Shown piece after piece: positions 12,701 through 25,032 of a stretch of DNA of 61,365 nt. This DNA comes from Gnomoniopsis sp. IMI 355080 (lineage: Eukaryota; Ascomycota; Sordariomycetes; Diaporthales; Gnomoniaceae), in the NCBI GenBank assembly GCA_027946555.1, contig JAPEVC010000214.1, positions 1 through 61,365 of the forward strand, read 5' to 3'. Both the position numbers and the translations under genes were made by a program. The notes under the pieces are model-generated. The model did not search any database. It saw only the letters and a program-made list of their open reading frames with translations, and had not been told where the DNA came from. Each line of letters starts with the position of its first letter. The first letter of the stretch is position 1.

Positions 12701-14774
12701 GCCTGATCGATCGCTTTTCACCGGACATGCACCCGCAAGATTAGACGCTCGTCGGCGAGCCCTGGACCAGTATCTCGAAGAAGTGCTAAACACTCCGCTG
12801 GACAGACCTACAGCGTTAGAGCTGTGCAGATACTTCTCCACGAACGTCCTGCCACCCAATGCTGATGAGATCGGGTCTTCGACAGGCCAAGACGATGACG
12901 GAGGCCCAAGGATTGGTCCTGGTGGACGACAGTACAAAAATGGCTATCTCACCAAGAGGGGCAAGAATTTTGGTGGGTGGAAGGCTAGGTTCTTTGTTGT
13001 CGAAGGGCCGACATTGAAATACTTCGAAACTCCAGGAGGAGCGCATCTTGGCACAATCAAGCTTCAGGGTGCTCAAATTGGCAGACAATCCCACCATACC
13101 GAGGCTAATTCGCCCAATAATACCAATGATGAGACGGACAATCAATACCGACACGCATTCTTAATTCTGGAACCGAAAAAGAAGGATCCTTCTTCAATGA
13201 CAAAACACGTCCTCTGCGCTGAAAGCGACAAAGAACGCGATTTATGGGTCAGTGTGCTATTGCCATGGACCAGTTACAAAGAACCAGCGGATGAGGAGTC
13301 CAAGAAGGCAAAGGAGCGGCAGGAGATTTCTGGGCATGTGAAAGGGGCCAACGCAAAGAAGAAAATGCACTCCCAAAGCCGGCCTCAGCAACAGTCTGCA
13401 AAGGAGGCCGAAGATACACTGATTGGGGTCAGTTATGAGACGACTAGGCAAGGTGAAGTGCCTACGACTGAGCACGCGGAACCTGCCACGCCTGTCACAA
13501 CAATGAGTTCCCAACCGTCTTATGCCATTTCAGCCCCTCAAAATCCTCAGTGGATTGCCGATCCGGCAACGTTCTCGAACAAGATGGGTGGCCTTGCTCC
13601 TGGCATGGATGAGAAGAAGGCCAAGAAACGTAGTTTCTTCGGCTTTGGGCCGAAGCAAAGGTCTTCCAGTGATGGAACAGATTCGCTATTCAGTGATCAG
13701 GGTGGTTCTTCGAGCCCTCAGAAGGATGGATACAATGGCCCTGTGCGTCGGGTATTCGGAGCGCCTCTTGCGGAAGCTGTCAGGTTCAACTCTCCACGAG
13801 ACGTGAGGATAGCACTGCCTGCGGTTGTCTATCGCTGCATTCAATATTTGGAAGCCAGGGGAGCACTCAACGAGGAAGGCATCTTCCGTCTCAGTGGATC
13901 CAATGTCGTCATCAAGGCCCTCAAGGAGCGATTCGATAACGAGGGTGATATTAATCTGGTCGAGGATGAGCAATACCACGACATCCATGCAGTCGCTTCT
14001 ATGCTGAAGGCATATCTGCGCGAGCTGCCGACCAGTATTCTGACGAGGGATCTTCATTTGGCTTTTGTTGGTGTCACCGAAATGAACTCCCAACCAGAAA
14101 AGGTTGCTGCTCTCCGTGACCTTGTGGCGCGGCTACCGCTGGCCAACCTCACACTATTGAGGTACCTCATCGCCTTCCTGACCAAGATCATCGACCATGC
14201 CGATCGGAATAAGATGACGGTTCGCAACGTCGGCATTGTCTTCTCTCCCACCTTGACCATCCCTGCGCCTGTCTTCGCATTGTTCCTGCAGAATTTTGAG
14301 CTCATTTTTGGAGCGTCTCCACAAGATTTCGATCTACCATCTCCAGGCTCTGCTTCTGACGACCGCTCCGATAAGGATTCGATCGAAATTCCTGCGAGGC
14401 CATCTACCTCGGGTGGAATGAGGGAATCTCCACACCGTCATCGTCTGGCCGAGGCACTGGCAGAACAACGAAGGGGCAACACGCCGCCACCTGTACACAG
14501 TACTCATCCGCTCGCTGGGTTCTCTAACATGAGATCGACGCCTACGCCGCCCCCTGTTCGTCCGGCATATGAACCAAATCCGTTCGCACAACAGATGGTT
14601 GACATGCCGCACTATGTCACACAACAGCGGCAAGTCCAGCAAACGCCAGCCTATGACCAGCCTTACACCTCGAGAGCTAGTCGCCGGGAAAGTTCGCTAT
14701 TGATGAGTCTCCCGCCTAGAGGATTAACGCCTCAGGGGTCCTCGTCACGCCTACGGGAGGAATCTCAATGGTGA
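9739..14774 (+). CDS. bem3: Bem3-like Rho GTPase-activating protein (PX-PH-RhoGAP)
   Basis: The model joins 9739-10112, 10411-10689 and 10781-14774 (1548 aa). The introns have GTAAGG/TTTCAG and GTACGT/TCAAG ends, the second with a GCTAAC branch site. A NAGNAG-like acceptor 3 nt further on would drop one residue. Residues 1-760 are Ser/Pro-rich and disordered, with a coiled-coil stretch soon after residue 300. A PX-like region follows (about 766-900), then a PH domain (about 938-1050, NGYLTKRGKNF) and a RhoGAP domain (about 1209-1395). The RhoGAP has EGIFRLSG with the catalytic arginine finger near Arg1254 and NVGIVFSPT. Yeast Bem3 has the same PX-PH-GAP order and acts on Cdc42 at polarised growth sites, with PX and PH binding phosphoinositides. 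By family, this protein should switch off Cdc42/Rho at hyphal tips. Only the precise start is uncertain. Confidence 0.93.
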
Positions 14775-17700
14775 TTGACGCACCACATATACAATCATTT
14801 ACTACACTGCCTCAGCATTTCTCAGCACACGAGTCTCGTCGATCTAGCGCATACGCACAGCGCCTGCATTCTATGTAACGGGATACCCCACGTTCTTTTA
14901 GCGACTACCAGCATTTCTTTTTCGAAACGATACTAGCGGCTTCTAGCACGGGTGATCAAGCACATGGTCGTTCGTCACCGACCGGAACCGGCTTACTACC
15001 GTTTGGAGCTGACAACTTGATTTAATAACCTAATCACTCTTTCACCTCATTCACACCGCATGCGGTCGCGTTGCATTTAAGATTATATGCTTTCTAACTA
15101 CCCATGATACCTCGGGATGACAGACAAGAGAAAAAGAGAGAGCAAAGCGACACGAAGAGCGAGCTACCTAAATCGGGATGGATGCTTGTATAATACAACA
15201 GCTTTGCTCTGCTTGACACAATATTTTTTTTGGGAGTTTGGGGAGGCACGCGTCAACCCAGCTGAGGCAGCTTTGGTTGTTCGCTCGGCGAGGCCTTGTT
15301 TATTGTTTGGCATGGCGTTTCACGGTCCCATGGGTATGGTAGTTGGAGGGCTGGCTGGTGGGTGTGGCGCGGCAGGTCTTTAGTGTGTGTCCTGACAAAA
15401 TGAGTCAATTTACGTTTCGACATGGGATAGGTACGAAATTGGGAGAAGCATTATTTAGCAGGTTGGTAGCTATTATAGTATAACGAAAGTCTCAAGATCG
15501 CCGTTGTTACAGCTCCGACGCATTTGCGCGTGTCTGCTCGTGTATTTGTCCTGAGCTACGGGCAAGAAACAACAATCTGCGTTACAGGAATGCGATGATT
15601 ATACTGTACTGTCATATAGTTGTTTGATGTAGATGCAAAGAGTGTGGTATACCTGTCAAGGAGCACCTACGTCGGTACTTACGTAGCCAGCGGCCAATCT
15701 CTGCTCGAACAACCGCCGTCATGATACCAAGACACACTACCTGTAGATAGGAAACAAGTACCATTTATTTACAATAACACGACGGACGGAGGGAAGCCCG
15801 TAAAAGAGCTGGAAATGCCCGACACGTATAAATTCGCGAACAATTTTCGTTCTCTGTCGCGCTGTGCCCATTGACAGCAGCCAGGAGCACATTTCTCGGG
15901 CTCAGCGAATGAGCCCCGCTAAATCCGTGGCAAACACACCAGAAGCATCCTCTTCAAGTCGTAGCAGCAAGGCCACGAGCTCAATGAGGTTGGTCGCCTC
16001 AACCAGGGAATCAAAACCCGATCTGGTGTACTTTCTTGCGGTGACCCACGATTGACCAAGCGCCAGGTTGAACTGACTGTCAATTGTCGTCTCACCACCA
16101 GATCCTGAAAAGCCATTTCTGGCATAGAGCTCCAAGATCTGTCCACATGGGACAGATACTGATTCAAGATAGATCCGATAGGCCTGCTTGCCACCATGTT
16201 ACAGGCGCAAGCTTTCTTGTAACTTTGCATCATTGCGTTGGTAGACTGACCAATGCCGCGAGAGGAGTTGTGAGTCTCTGCGGCGTGGTAGCTGGACGAT
16301 GTGTCCCCACAATGTGCGTGGAATGATATGACTACTTCGTAAAACAGCCAACTCGCGGAAATGTGACGCGGTAACAACAATATGATCTCGTTTCGTTCAT
16401 GTAGTGCGACTCACGACGGGAGGCTGTGCTACCCTTGATGCCGCCGCGACATTATGATTCGTCTTGATTTGTCTTGTGACCTGGTACACGCTGTGACTCA
16501 GATTGGGTTCGCGGGAACAGCGTCTTGTGACTGGACATGTGACGGCTTTCTGTCCTTGGTACCTTCAGAGTTCAACAGATTTTGCGATTTGTGATGGCAG
16601 TAATTTGGTATGGCCTTTTTGGCAATGATGTTGTTTGTGGCTGTTCGCTTTGGCGATGGGCCAGGAATAGCTGTTCGCTTCGGCAATATGCTTAATGGCT
16701 GTTTGCTTTGAAATGTGCCAGAAAGAAGAAAAAATACTCATGTGGTATATCCGCGCGATGGCGGTCAATAGCTCATGGGCACAGTTCATTATATAAGGAA
16801 ACTGGCATCCCGTGTCATGCGAGCTCTCTCGGTATCTGCATCGCAGGTTCGTGATCCTCGGGAATAGTATCCCAGCGACAGTAGCGATACGCAATTGCGA
16901 GCGTTGTGATGATTGGTTTGAATGTGCGTTTCTGCATTGGCTCTGACTCTAGCTTTATCGTCGGTAAACGACTGTCCATGCACAGAGTCAGGTTCCCAGG
17001 CTCACCACGTGGAGGTTGCAGAATCCGACTTTGATGCCCGTGATACAATGTCAGTATTGGTATTGGTGTTTGTGCATAATGAAGAATGTACTGGTGGGAA
17101 GCAAACGAGAATCAACAGGATTTAGGAAGCGAGATGAAGTGTGGCTTTATATAGTGTGTTCGGCAAGCGGCTAAACCATTTTTGCGATAGCTGCCCTTTG
17201 TTGGCTCGTCAGCTTGTGCCGCCTTTAGGAGAGAAGACAGCTGGGATGATGCGACTACTCTAGTAGAATCGGGGCTAAAAGGTGGGGGAGGTGGGTTGGT
17301 GTAGCAAGGAAGGAACTGCAAGGATGGCGCCACTTATGAGCTAGGACAGAGCAGGCAGCTCCTGTCGTTGGACCAGTTCCTCCCAGTTGGGCCGATAGGT
17401 GAATACCTTCTATCTTGCTTGTAGCCAGCAAATTGCAAGGCAATTCACAAGTCTCGTCTAATCTTTGGGAGTCCTATCTTGCAACTGGCTTCTGTCTGCA
17501 AGCCCGACGCATTTTTGCAGGGAATCCGAGGTTGACTGCTGGCATAAAGGCAGATCGGTGGCCGGACGTCTTGTCGCCGTTTTCCTTGCCCAGCTGCTCT
17601 CCTCCGCTCCTCCACAAGCGCCGTGGTCCGACTTTTTGACGGCTGCTCACTGCTTGCTACCGTTGCGAGTCGTGCTGTGCTTCATTCGAGTCCGGCACGG

Positions 17701-17805
17701 TTCACGGACAAGCCGCCCAGGTCGTCTGGACGCAATCTCGACCCGGATCCTGTCCTGACCCCAATAAATAGGCGAGTTCAGTTCCGACGGCCAGTGCACG
17801 CCGTC
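14775..17805. other. intergenic, 3.0 kb
   Basis: I see no supported gene. The interval holds the 3' flank of the RhoGAP gene, an imperfect 30-bp repeat at 16639-16714 and the upstream region of the Zn2Cys6 gene. An open frame continues upstream of 17806 to 17623, but its start lacks support. Confidence 0.6.
16639..16714. repeat. imperfect tandem repeat, three copies of about 30 bp
   Basis: Three successive copies begin at about 16640, 16670 and 16698 and share GCTGTTCGCTTTGGC-like cores. The copies diverge progressively (TTCGCTT, TTCGCTT, TTTGCTT). The repeat lies in non-coding DNA about 1.1 kb upstream of the Zn2Cys6 gene. It may be a decayed minisatellite. Confidence 0.55.
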
Positions 17806-20708
17806 ATGGACTCGTCCCAGTCGGCGCTGGATCCACGCCTGCGCAACAAAGACAAATCCTCAATCTCCGTCGCACCCACTCCGACATCCACCTCGCCCGG
17901 CCAGCCGCATATCACTGTCAATGCCAATGCTGGCTACGATAGCGGCTCCGGCCCCGGCTCCGCCAATGGCCTTGGCAACGCCCATGCCAACGCCAACGCC
18001 AACGCCGACGGCAATGGCTTGAACAACGCAACATTCTATGCCGCCTCCTCCGCCGCCGCCGCCAACTCCACAACTCCAAGCAGTGCTTCGTCTCCTGATC
18101 TATCGCGACCAGCCCACGCCCTACCGCAGTCGCACTCCACCTCTTTTCCCAGTGCCCACCACAGCCACGCCGTCCACACCCCACCATCTGCCACCCTTGG
18201 TCCCCACGACGAGACCCCGGGCGACGACAATGGTGATGGCGGTGCCGACGCCAAGAAGCCCCGCGCTTGCGAGGCCTGCCGCGGCTTGAAAGTCCGCTGC
18301 GAACCCGACCCCAGTAATCCCGAGGGCGCCTGCAAAAGATGTGCAAAGGCCGGTAGGAATTGCGTCGTCACCCAGCCCACGCGCAAACGCCAGAAAAAGA
18401 CGGACAGTAGGGTCGCCGAGCTCGAAAAGAAGATCGATGCTTTGACTGCTACGCTCAGTGCTACGAAAGCTGGCCAGGTCATACCTGGAATGCCCGATGG
18501 TGCAGGAGGCATCATGTACGGAGGTGGCATGGATGCGTCCAGAGGATGGAGCAGCGTTAACGCTGGCGGCATGTCTCGGGATGCTGCAAACGTAGCACGT
18601 TCGCAGAACCAGTCACCCTATACAGACGGCAACCCGATGTACCCACCACCCATGGTCCTGGCCGGTCAGAAGCGGAAGTATACTGAGCCAAGAGAGTCAG
18701 CCGAGGATGCGCCAACCCCTTCAGTCGCGCCGTCAGCAGTGGATATGAGAAGTCACGAATACTCCGACATCGTGGACAGGGGCATAATCACAATGGAGAG
18801 AGCAAATGTGCTATGGGACCGGTACAATTACCAAATGGCCCCCCATCTGCCTGGTTGTGTGTTTCCTAGAGAAATGACAGTCGGTGAAGTGAGAAAGACG
18901 ATGCCGGTTCTCTTCCTGGCCATCATGTCGGCTGCATCTTCTGAGACCCCCAACGTACAGCGTGTCATCGTCAAGGAGCTCATGCAGGTCTTTGCAGACA
19001 AAATCATGATCACGGGCGAGAAGAGCATTGAGATTGTCCAGGCTTTGAACATATCAGTCATTTGGTATTGGCCGCCAGAGCACTTTGAGGAGTTGAAATT
19101 TTACGAGATGGTACACATGGCAGCTGTCATGGCCATCGACCTTGGGTTAGGAAAACGAAAGTCTCGTCGGGCTAGAAATCTCGGTACTTCTTTTCGCGAC
19201 CACCCTTTCAGGAAACACCCCCCGCCAGACCCAACCACGATCGAAGCCAGACGTACGTGGCTGATGTGTTATTTTTTGACTACAAACACCGCAATGGCTC
19301 TTCACCGGCCCTTTTTGCTTCGGTGGTCGTCTTTCATGGCAGAGTGTCTGGACGTGCTGGAGTCTTCACCCGAAGCTGCCCCGTCAGACAAGTACTTTTG
19401 TCACCTTGTCAGAACCCATCAACTAGCCGAAGAAATTGGTTTCCAGTTCTGTATGGACGATCCTACGGTCGCTGTCAACCTCTCCGACTATATGACGCAA
19501 CACAAGGTTCGTGGCTTCGAGCGAGAGCTGGAAAAGCACCGACAAGAAGTTTCTCGAGAACTAATGCAACGTACGTCTTGACCTTCTGACTATCTATCTG
19601 TGTCACTTCAACTGCTGACGTTGGACTCATAGCTTCGCTCAAGTTCAGTTTTCATACCATCAATCTCTACATGCATGAGCTCGCTCTGCAAAATGAACCT
19701 GCCGATGCATTCAAGGCCCCTTTCGCCGCCGAGTCACTTCGCGACAGCTTAGTGAGCAATGCGGCCCTGACACCAGCATACACCAATGCTTTGGCTGCCT
19801 GTCTTACCGCCATCGACGGCATCTTTGATACTTTCTTTTCGATGGATCCAAGCAGCATAAGATGTCTCCCTATCTTCAACTTCGTCCGTGTAGCATATGC
19901 GACTGTGGTGCTCATCAGGATATATTTTGCCGCATCCAACCCCGCTTCAGAACTAGGGAAGGTAATTGACAAAGACAGTATGAAGGTTGACCAGCACTTA
20001 GAGAATCTTCTGGAGAAGTTCCGCCTTACTGCAGCAGAGGACAAGTCTCGCCCCGCAGCCAAATTCCTCATCGTATTGGTCATGATACGATCTTGGTTCC
20101 ACAAGATCAGCAAGGGCGAGCTGAACCAGACAGCTCGCATTGCTGATGCTGCTAATGCCGCCGAGGGTACGTCGCCATTCGCGACACTGGACACCGCTCG
20201 TGCTGTTGGGGACCACCGTACCCCAGGCAGTGCTTCCACTCCTGGGTATCCCACACAGGCCAGCAGCAATCCACTTCAACTCCTGTCCGAGGCGGCAACC
20301 ACCAACCAAGCAGCAACAAATAACGCACAAATACCACGGTCACGTGGCGGTCATGGAAGCATGGCGAATAATGGCTGGTACGGCCAGATGGGCTTTGGCC
20401 CAGAGGCCGGGAATAATCAAAACAAACCCAATGGCGGCGCGGTCGAGAACAACATGCCTCCTCCTCCACAGCCATATCAACCCGGTCAGATTGGGGGAAC
20501 ACCGGCCCCGTGGATTAATTTCGGACAAGAAATGGACTACAACAATCTTGGTGACGGGTTTGCACAGGCTTGGGACGTGACGCTGCAGGGCTTGAATGGG
20601 GAGAATGGCGGCTTGCAAGATTTCAACGGCCTCTCGATTATGGCAAACGATCCACTTTTCGGTCAGATGATGGGCGACTTCCCCGGATCGGATCTGTTCC
20701 AGTTCTAA
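17806..20708 (+). CDS. Zn(II)2Cys6 transcription factor (War1/PrtT-like type)
   Basis: The model joins 17806-19570 and 19633-20708 (946 aa). The single 62-nt intron has GTACGT...CATAG ends with a GCTGAC branch site. The start was chosen at MDSSQSALDP because the open sequence upstream looks like leader. Residues 1-150 are Ser/Asn/Ala-rich, with a short NANANA repeat. The zinc cluster is C155-x2-C-x6-C-x10-C-x2-C-x6-C186, followed by a basic linker and a coiled coil (SRVAELEKKIDALTATL). The middle homology region contains VIWYWPPEHFEELKFYEMVH and MAIDLGLGKR, which I associate with the War1/PrtT-type fungal subfamily (weak-acid stress or extracellular-protease regulators). The C-terminus is Gln/Asn/Pro-rich, as expected of an activation domain. 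It should act as a nuclear DNA-binding regulator. The target is unknown and the subfamily name is tentative. Confidence 0.9.
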
Positions 20709-21296
20709 TTGCGCATGGACTGGCATGTAAATGTATGGCAACGGATCGCCTTGCTACGCTAGACACGTCCTTCTCGGACCGACGACATTGCACACTCAAG
20801 CGTAATTGAGAAACGAGTGTAATTTCACCATGTATTACAAATAGCTGGCTTGGCTTGGGGATGGCATATATGGGCACTTTGTGCTTTGGTGCATGGGTGG
20901 GTGGGTATAGTAGGGTCATGATTCCCGGGTGCTGTAGGAGCTCCTCACTTTCCATTCGAACGAGTTCGCTTATAACTATATCCTGGTAAGCACAAGGACT
21001 AGTTTAATAGTTATCAGCGTCACTGGGGCCGTCCGAATACAGTTTCTTGAATTCGAGACATCTCCCTGCCAAAAGGACTAAAGTGTTTAGTCGGGGTATT
21101 CCACGTACTCCAACGGAATTGCAGCTTCATTGCGTGATAGCCGTGGGGATCCGCATTATCCTACCAGCAGTGATTTGTAATACAGTTGTCTATTCCCTAA
21201 TCTCACTTCATCAAACTCTCCGGTTTGCAATTGCGGAACAAGCCAAACCTGCTCATCTTTCATTGCATCTGAAGTGATATATCAGGAACGAGTACT
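20709..21296. other. intergenic, 0.6 kb
   Basis: This is the 3' flank of the Zn2Cys6 gene plus the promoter of the reductase gene. I see no gene or distinct element. Confidence 0.6.
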
Positions 21297-22659
21297 ATGA
21301 AGCCCGTAAACTACGCCTCCTACCTACCCTCTGCGGGCGCTGCTCTCGAGGTAGCAACAGCGCCCTTGCCGGATCCCTCGTCCCTGGCGGACGACGAGAT
21401 CATCATCAAGAACAAGGCCGTTGCAATAAAGTGAAGTCTCCCCCTCACCAGACGGCGTGAAAACCGATGCGATGGTCACCTGTGGGAATTTCGCCAACTA
21501 CAGCCCATTTATGACATGGCAACAGCACAGGCATGCCAATTCATCATCCACGAGGCCCATTCTCTTATTCCACATACATATTACATCTACTAACACATCA
21601 CAGCCCCGTCGACTGGAAGATCCGTGACTCTCCGCCTGGGAATAACCGCTTCGGGATTAAGTACCCCTTCATCCTCGGCGAAGATGTCGCTGGCGAGGTC
21701 CTGCACCTCGGCTCCGGCGTCAGGCACCTTCAGAAAGGCAATCGCGTGTTCGCGCATGCGTTGGGACTTGGTGCCGGAGATCCGGCCTGTACGTTGTCTC
21801 CTGCGTCAACGGCTTATCTTTCAGTCCACCCTGTCACTTTCGACACAAGGATAGTTCTAGAAGATAGAAAAGCCATGTCTCGAGAACACTGTTGACGACT
21901 TGATTTTCAGATGGCGGCTTCCAGCTATACGTCAAGCTCAAAGTTGCTACAGTTGCCAGAATTCCAGACAAAATCTCGTACGAAGCAGCTGCTGTGCTGC
22001 CCTTGAGTGTTAGCACCGCCGCTGCTGGATTGTACATGAACGCCACGCTGGCCTTGGATTTGCCCGAGGTACCATCCCCGTCCGCGCAGCAAAGTGGAAG
22101 CAAAGGCACGCTCCTCCTCTGGGGCGGCTCGTCAAGTGTTGGTAGCTCCGTCGTGCAACTTACCGTGGCGTCCGGGTATAGTGTCGTCGCCACAGCCAGC
22201 CCGGCGAACTACGCCTTCGTCAAGTCGCTCGGGGCGTCGTTTGTGCTCGACTACCACAACCCGGACATAGTTGGCATCCTCACCGCACTCCTCCGGGGCG
22301 CAGGTGGGCCACTTGTTGGCGCATATGATGCCATTGGCACGGAGACGACCGTCAGACAATGCGCGGCGGTGGTGTCGTCCGTGGGTGGCCTTGGGAAGGG
22401 CAGAGTTGCCAGTGTAGGTGTGGCTCCCGATGTGGCGGGGGTCGAGGTTGTGAGGGTTGGCAGTACGGGTATAGTGAGTGCGGAGCCAGCGGTGGCGAAG
22501 AGGGTGTGGGGAGAGTATTTGCCTGCTGCGCTGGCGCGGGGAGAAGTGCGGCCTGCGCCTAGAGAGACTGTGGTTGGGACGGGGCTGTATTATGTGCAGG
22601 GCGCGCTGGATCTTAACAAACGGGGAGTCAGTGCTGCGAAGGTGGTCGTTAGCTTATGA
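21297..22659 (+). CDS. medium-chain dehydrogenase/reductase, CipB-like zinc-independent oxidoreductase
   Basis: The model joins 21297-21430, 21604-21788 and 21911-22659 (355 aa). Both introns restore the frame exactly inside conserved sequence, giving AVAINPVDWK across the first junction and GDPAYGGFQLY across the second. The N-terminal GroES-like fold includes YPFILGEDVAGEV (about residues 63-75). The Rossmann NAD(P)H-binding part follows, with a WGGSSSVGSSVVQL loop. The catalytic and structural zinc cysteines of true alcohol dehydrogenases are absent, which fits the enoyl-reductase/quinone-reductase side of the family (fungal CipB, ToxD-like, LovC-like). The predicted role is cytosolic NADPH-dependent reduction of an activated double bond or carbonyl. 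No polyketide synthase is nearby, so a trans-acting enoyl-reductase role is unsupported. Confidence 0.9.
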
Positions 22660-24227
22660 GGGAAGAAGGAGGTCCAGCAAATCGTGAGGGTTTGAATGTA
22701 TTTTGACGCACTTGATCAAGAAATGGATGTCGATAATCAACGCACCCGTCAATCTTGAAGTGGGTCTGAGAATAGCTTCCTAGGTGTACCAATATGTGCC
22801 CTCTAAATACGTAGCACTATATGGCCGTGGTATGGCAAGGAGATGCTGTGCATGCACGATGACATAGAGAACGGACGTGACGACCCAGCAAAGTCAGTAT
22901 GTTCCCACTTGAAACCACATACGGCTGGCAATAGTTTTCTCTCCATGCTCTTGACACCCTCGCCATCGTGATCAATAGGGGGCCTCTGATATTGGTATTT
23001 CTAGCCGGGACAGCTTAGCGAGGCGCAAGATGTGTCCCACGCTCTTGAGAACAGACGTGATGCATAGACTCCCGTATGCTGACCACCTGCTGTAGCATAC
23101 TGATCCTATGAGAAGAATCTTGGAAGCAACATGGTCTGAACAAGGTGGGACGTATATATTAGCCTCGATCATCAGGGTTGCTGCGGGAGTTGCAGTCGCA
23201 GCTTGCTGTACAAGAGATGCCTAATTGTCGTTATTGATCAATGTTGGCTTGTCAATTCTATCTAGGTGTGTGGTTCAGAGCTGTGTGGTGGTATCGTTGA
23301 GTCATTGTCCTGCCTCGTGGGTATAACAGGTCAGACTTGCACCGCAGCACCATTTAGCGTCCAATCAGTCTCAGAGAATTAGAACGCGTTGGCCAGGCTG
23401 GTTGCGGTCTTCGGTTTGCAATCCATTGGTGCGGAAACGATAGGCTAAGTCAGTCTTTCTCTCCAATCCAACGTTACAGGAAGTATGTAGTAGGACATTG
23501 GTAGGACTGATGATCTCAAGCTATAACGTCCACAGAACAAGCTGAAGATTTTACACAACTCCTAGGAGGTCATCCATCGATCCGAGATTCTAGCTATTGG
23601 TGCCGCTCAAGTGATACGACGTACGTGACCTAGTAAAGTCCATCAGCCAAACCTCAGCGGCTATTGACAGAAAGATCATTCGAATTCAGATATGTTGGAA
23701 TGTTTCTCAGACGCATCTGGATAGGGGGGCCAGTTTTTATTCCATAACTCCGTTCGAGCTCCATACTGACACTCAATTGTTTGGTTCAGCGAGACTGAGT
23801 CGACAACCGCGGAAGCTCACATTGCTCGTTTGTAATGGTTACGAGGTGCTGGCAGTGAGTGTCTTGGTATACCATGTTGTTCCCATTGCCTGAAGGACTC
23901 ATTCGGCCCGTTGCTACAATCAACATCACTGGATCTACATCAAAATCCAGCAACAAGACTTTCCTTCGCCTTTGGTTGGTGATGCTGCGGAAAGACCGTA
24001 AGTTTTACGAAGAACCGATGTGCTCATCAATTCAGGCATTTGAAACCTGGTCATACCGAACCGAGCTCTACCAAGTAGAAAAAACGCAAGCTCAAATGAT
24101 ACCTAAGTAGCCTTGAAACCTATTTTTCCTGATCTTCTAATCCGGCACCAATTGTGCGAATCTTCGGTCTTAGTCTGCAAACCGGCATTACCTAGATACA
24201 TCCCCTTTGGAGGATCCAGGCATACAA

Positions 24228-24293
24228 ACATGGCATGTTTGCGAAAACATGCCATGTCAAACTAACACCTAATGTTATTCTGACATGGCATGT
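24228..24293. repeat. three ACATGSCATGT elements (left cluster)
   Basis: Copies are at 24228-24238 (ACATGGCATGT), 24247-24257 (ACATGCCATGT) and 24283-24293 (ACATGGCATGT). The first two face each other across 8 nt and could form a stem-loop. The third is followed by C, and the second is also embedded in a CATGTC context. Each element is close to a palindrome, CATG-G/C-CATG with A/T flanks. Confidence 0.85.
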
Positions 24294-24545
24294 CACTATA
24301 TCAGTGATTTTCCAAAAGGAAAAGGTTGCCTTATTCATTAAATACTTAGGATCTTAAGAACTTATTGGATATAGTGGAAAAGATATTAAATTCAGGAATT
24401 TCAGTCACTCGAACTATAGCACTCTACATTTCAGGGCAGTCACACAACCGTTACACTACAAACGCTTAGATTACGCATGCCAAGACTTTTGAATTTTGAT
24501 ACTATAACCTTGGCTATATTCTCTCGACGCACGGGCCGCCTTCAA

Positions 24546-24622
24546 ATATGGCATGTTAAGCCAACATGCCATGTCAGCTTTTTGGTGCAGTGACATGCCA
24601 TGTCATCTCAAACATGCCATGT
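24546..24622. repeat. four ACATGSCATGT elements (right cluster)
   Basis: Copies are at 24546-24556 (ATATGGCATGT, one mismatch), 24564-24574, 24593-24603 and 24612-24622 (all ACATGCCATGT). The first pair again faces inward across 7 nt, with extra complementary bases (TTAAGCCAA), so the left and right clusters share the same foldback arrangement about 320 bp apart. Confidence 0.85.
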
Positions 24623-25032
24623 CCTGTCCCCAATATCCTCCTATGGGTCAATTCCAAGTCTATCGCATGGTAAAGACTGGAGTGCAACCCAGTTTTGATT
24701 TGAACTAATGCTCGCGTGAGACCTGCTCTGGTGGGCTGACATACTCGTTACTTGATATTGCTACGAACACAATTAGCGGTATGCATTTGCATTTGCATAA
24801 TCCGGAATTCCATTTCTCCTCTTGCTTAATGCTTTATGTATCCTCTAGTGGAGTCTTCAGTCACACAAGCATTACCGAAAATATCAAGTCTGGTGTAGGC
24901 ATGGAATCACACAGGATCGCTACATGGCACCGCACACACAGTGGATCAGAGTCTTGTGCTCTCTGACATGTGCATACACCCCTTCAATCTGCATGATTCG
25001 AAAATGATTCGCGGTCTCCTGGTGTATAAGAA

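Larger units (their letters stand above)
22660..25032. other. convergent intergenic region with repeated CATG palindromes
   Basis: This 2.4-kb stretch lies between two convergent genes and so is not an obvious promoter for either. It is visibly A+T-richer than its flanks from about 23.7 kb. It contains seven copies of an ACATGSCATGT-type element, listed separately. Open frames are short and unconvincing. Confidence 0.6.

Noticed and set aside
21297..22659. Trans-acting enoyl reductase of a polyketide cluster
   Set aside because: No polyketide synthase or other biosynthetic core gene is in the window. A generic CipB-like reductase is the safer call.
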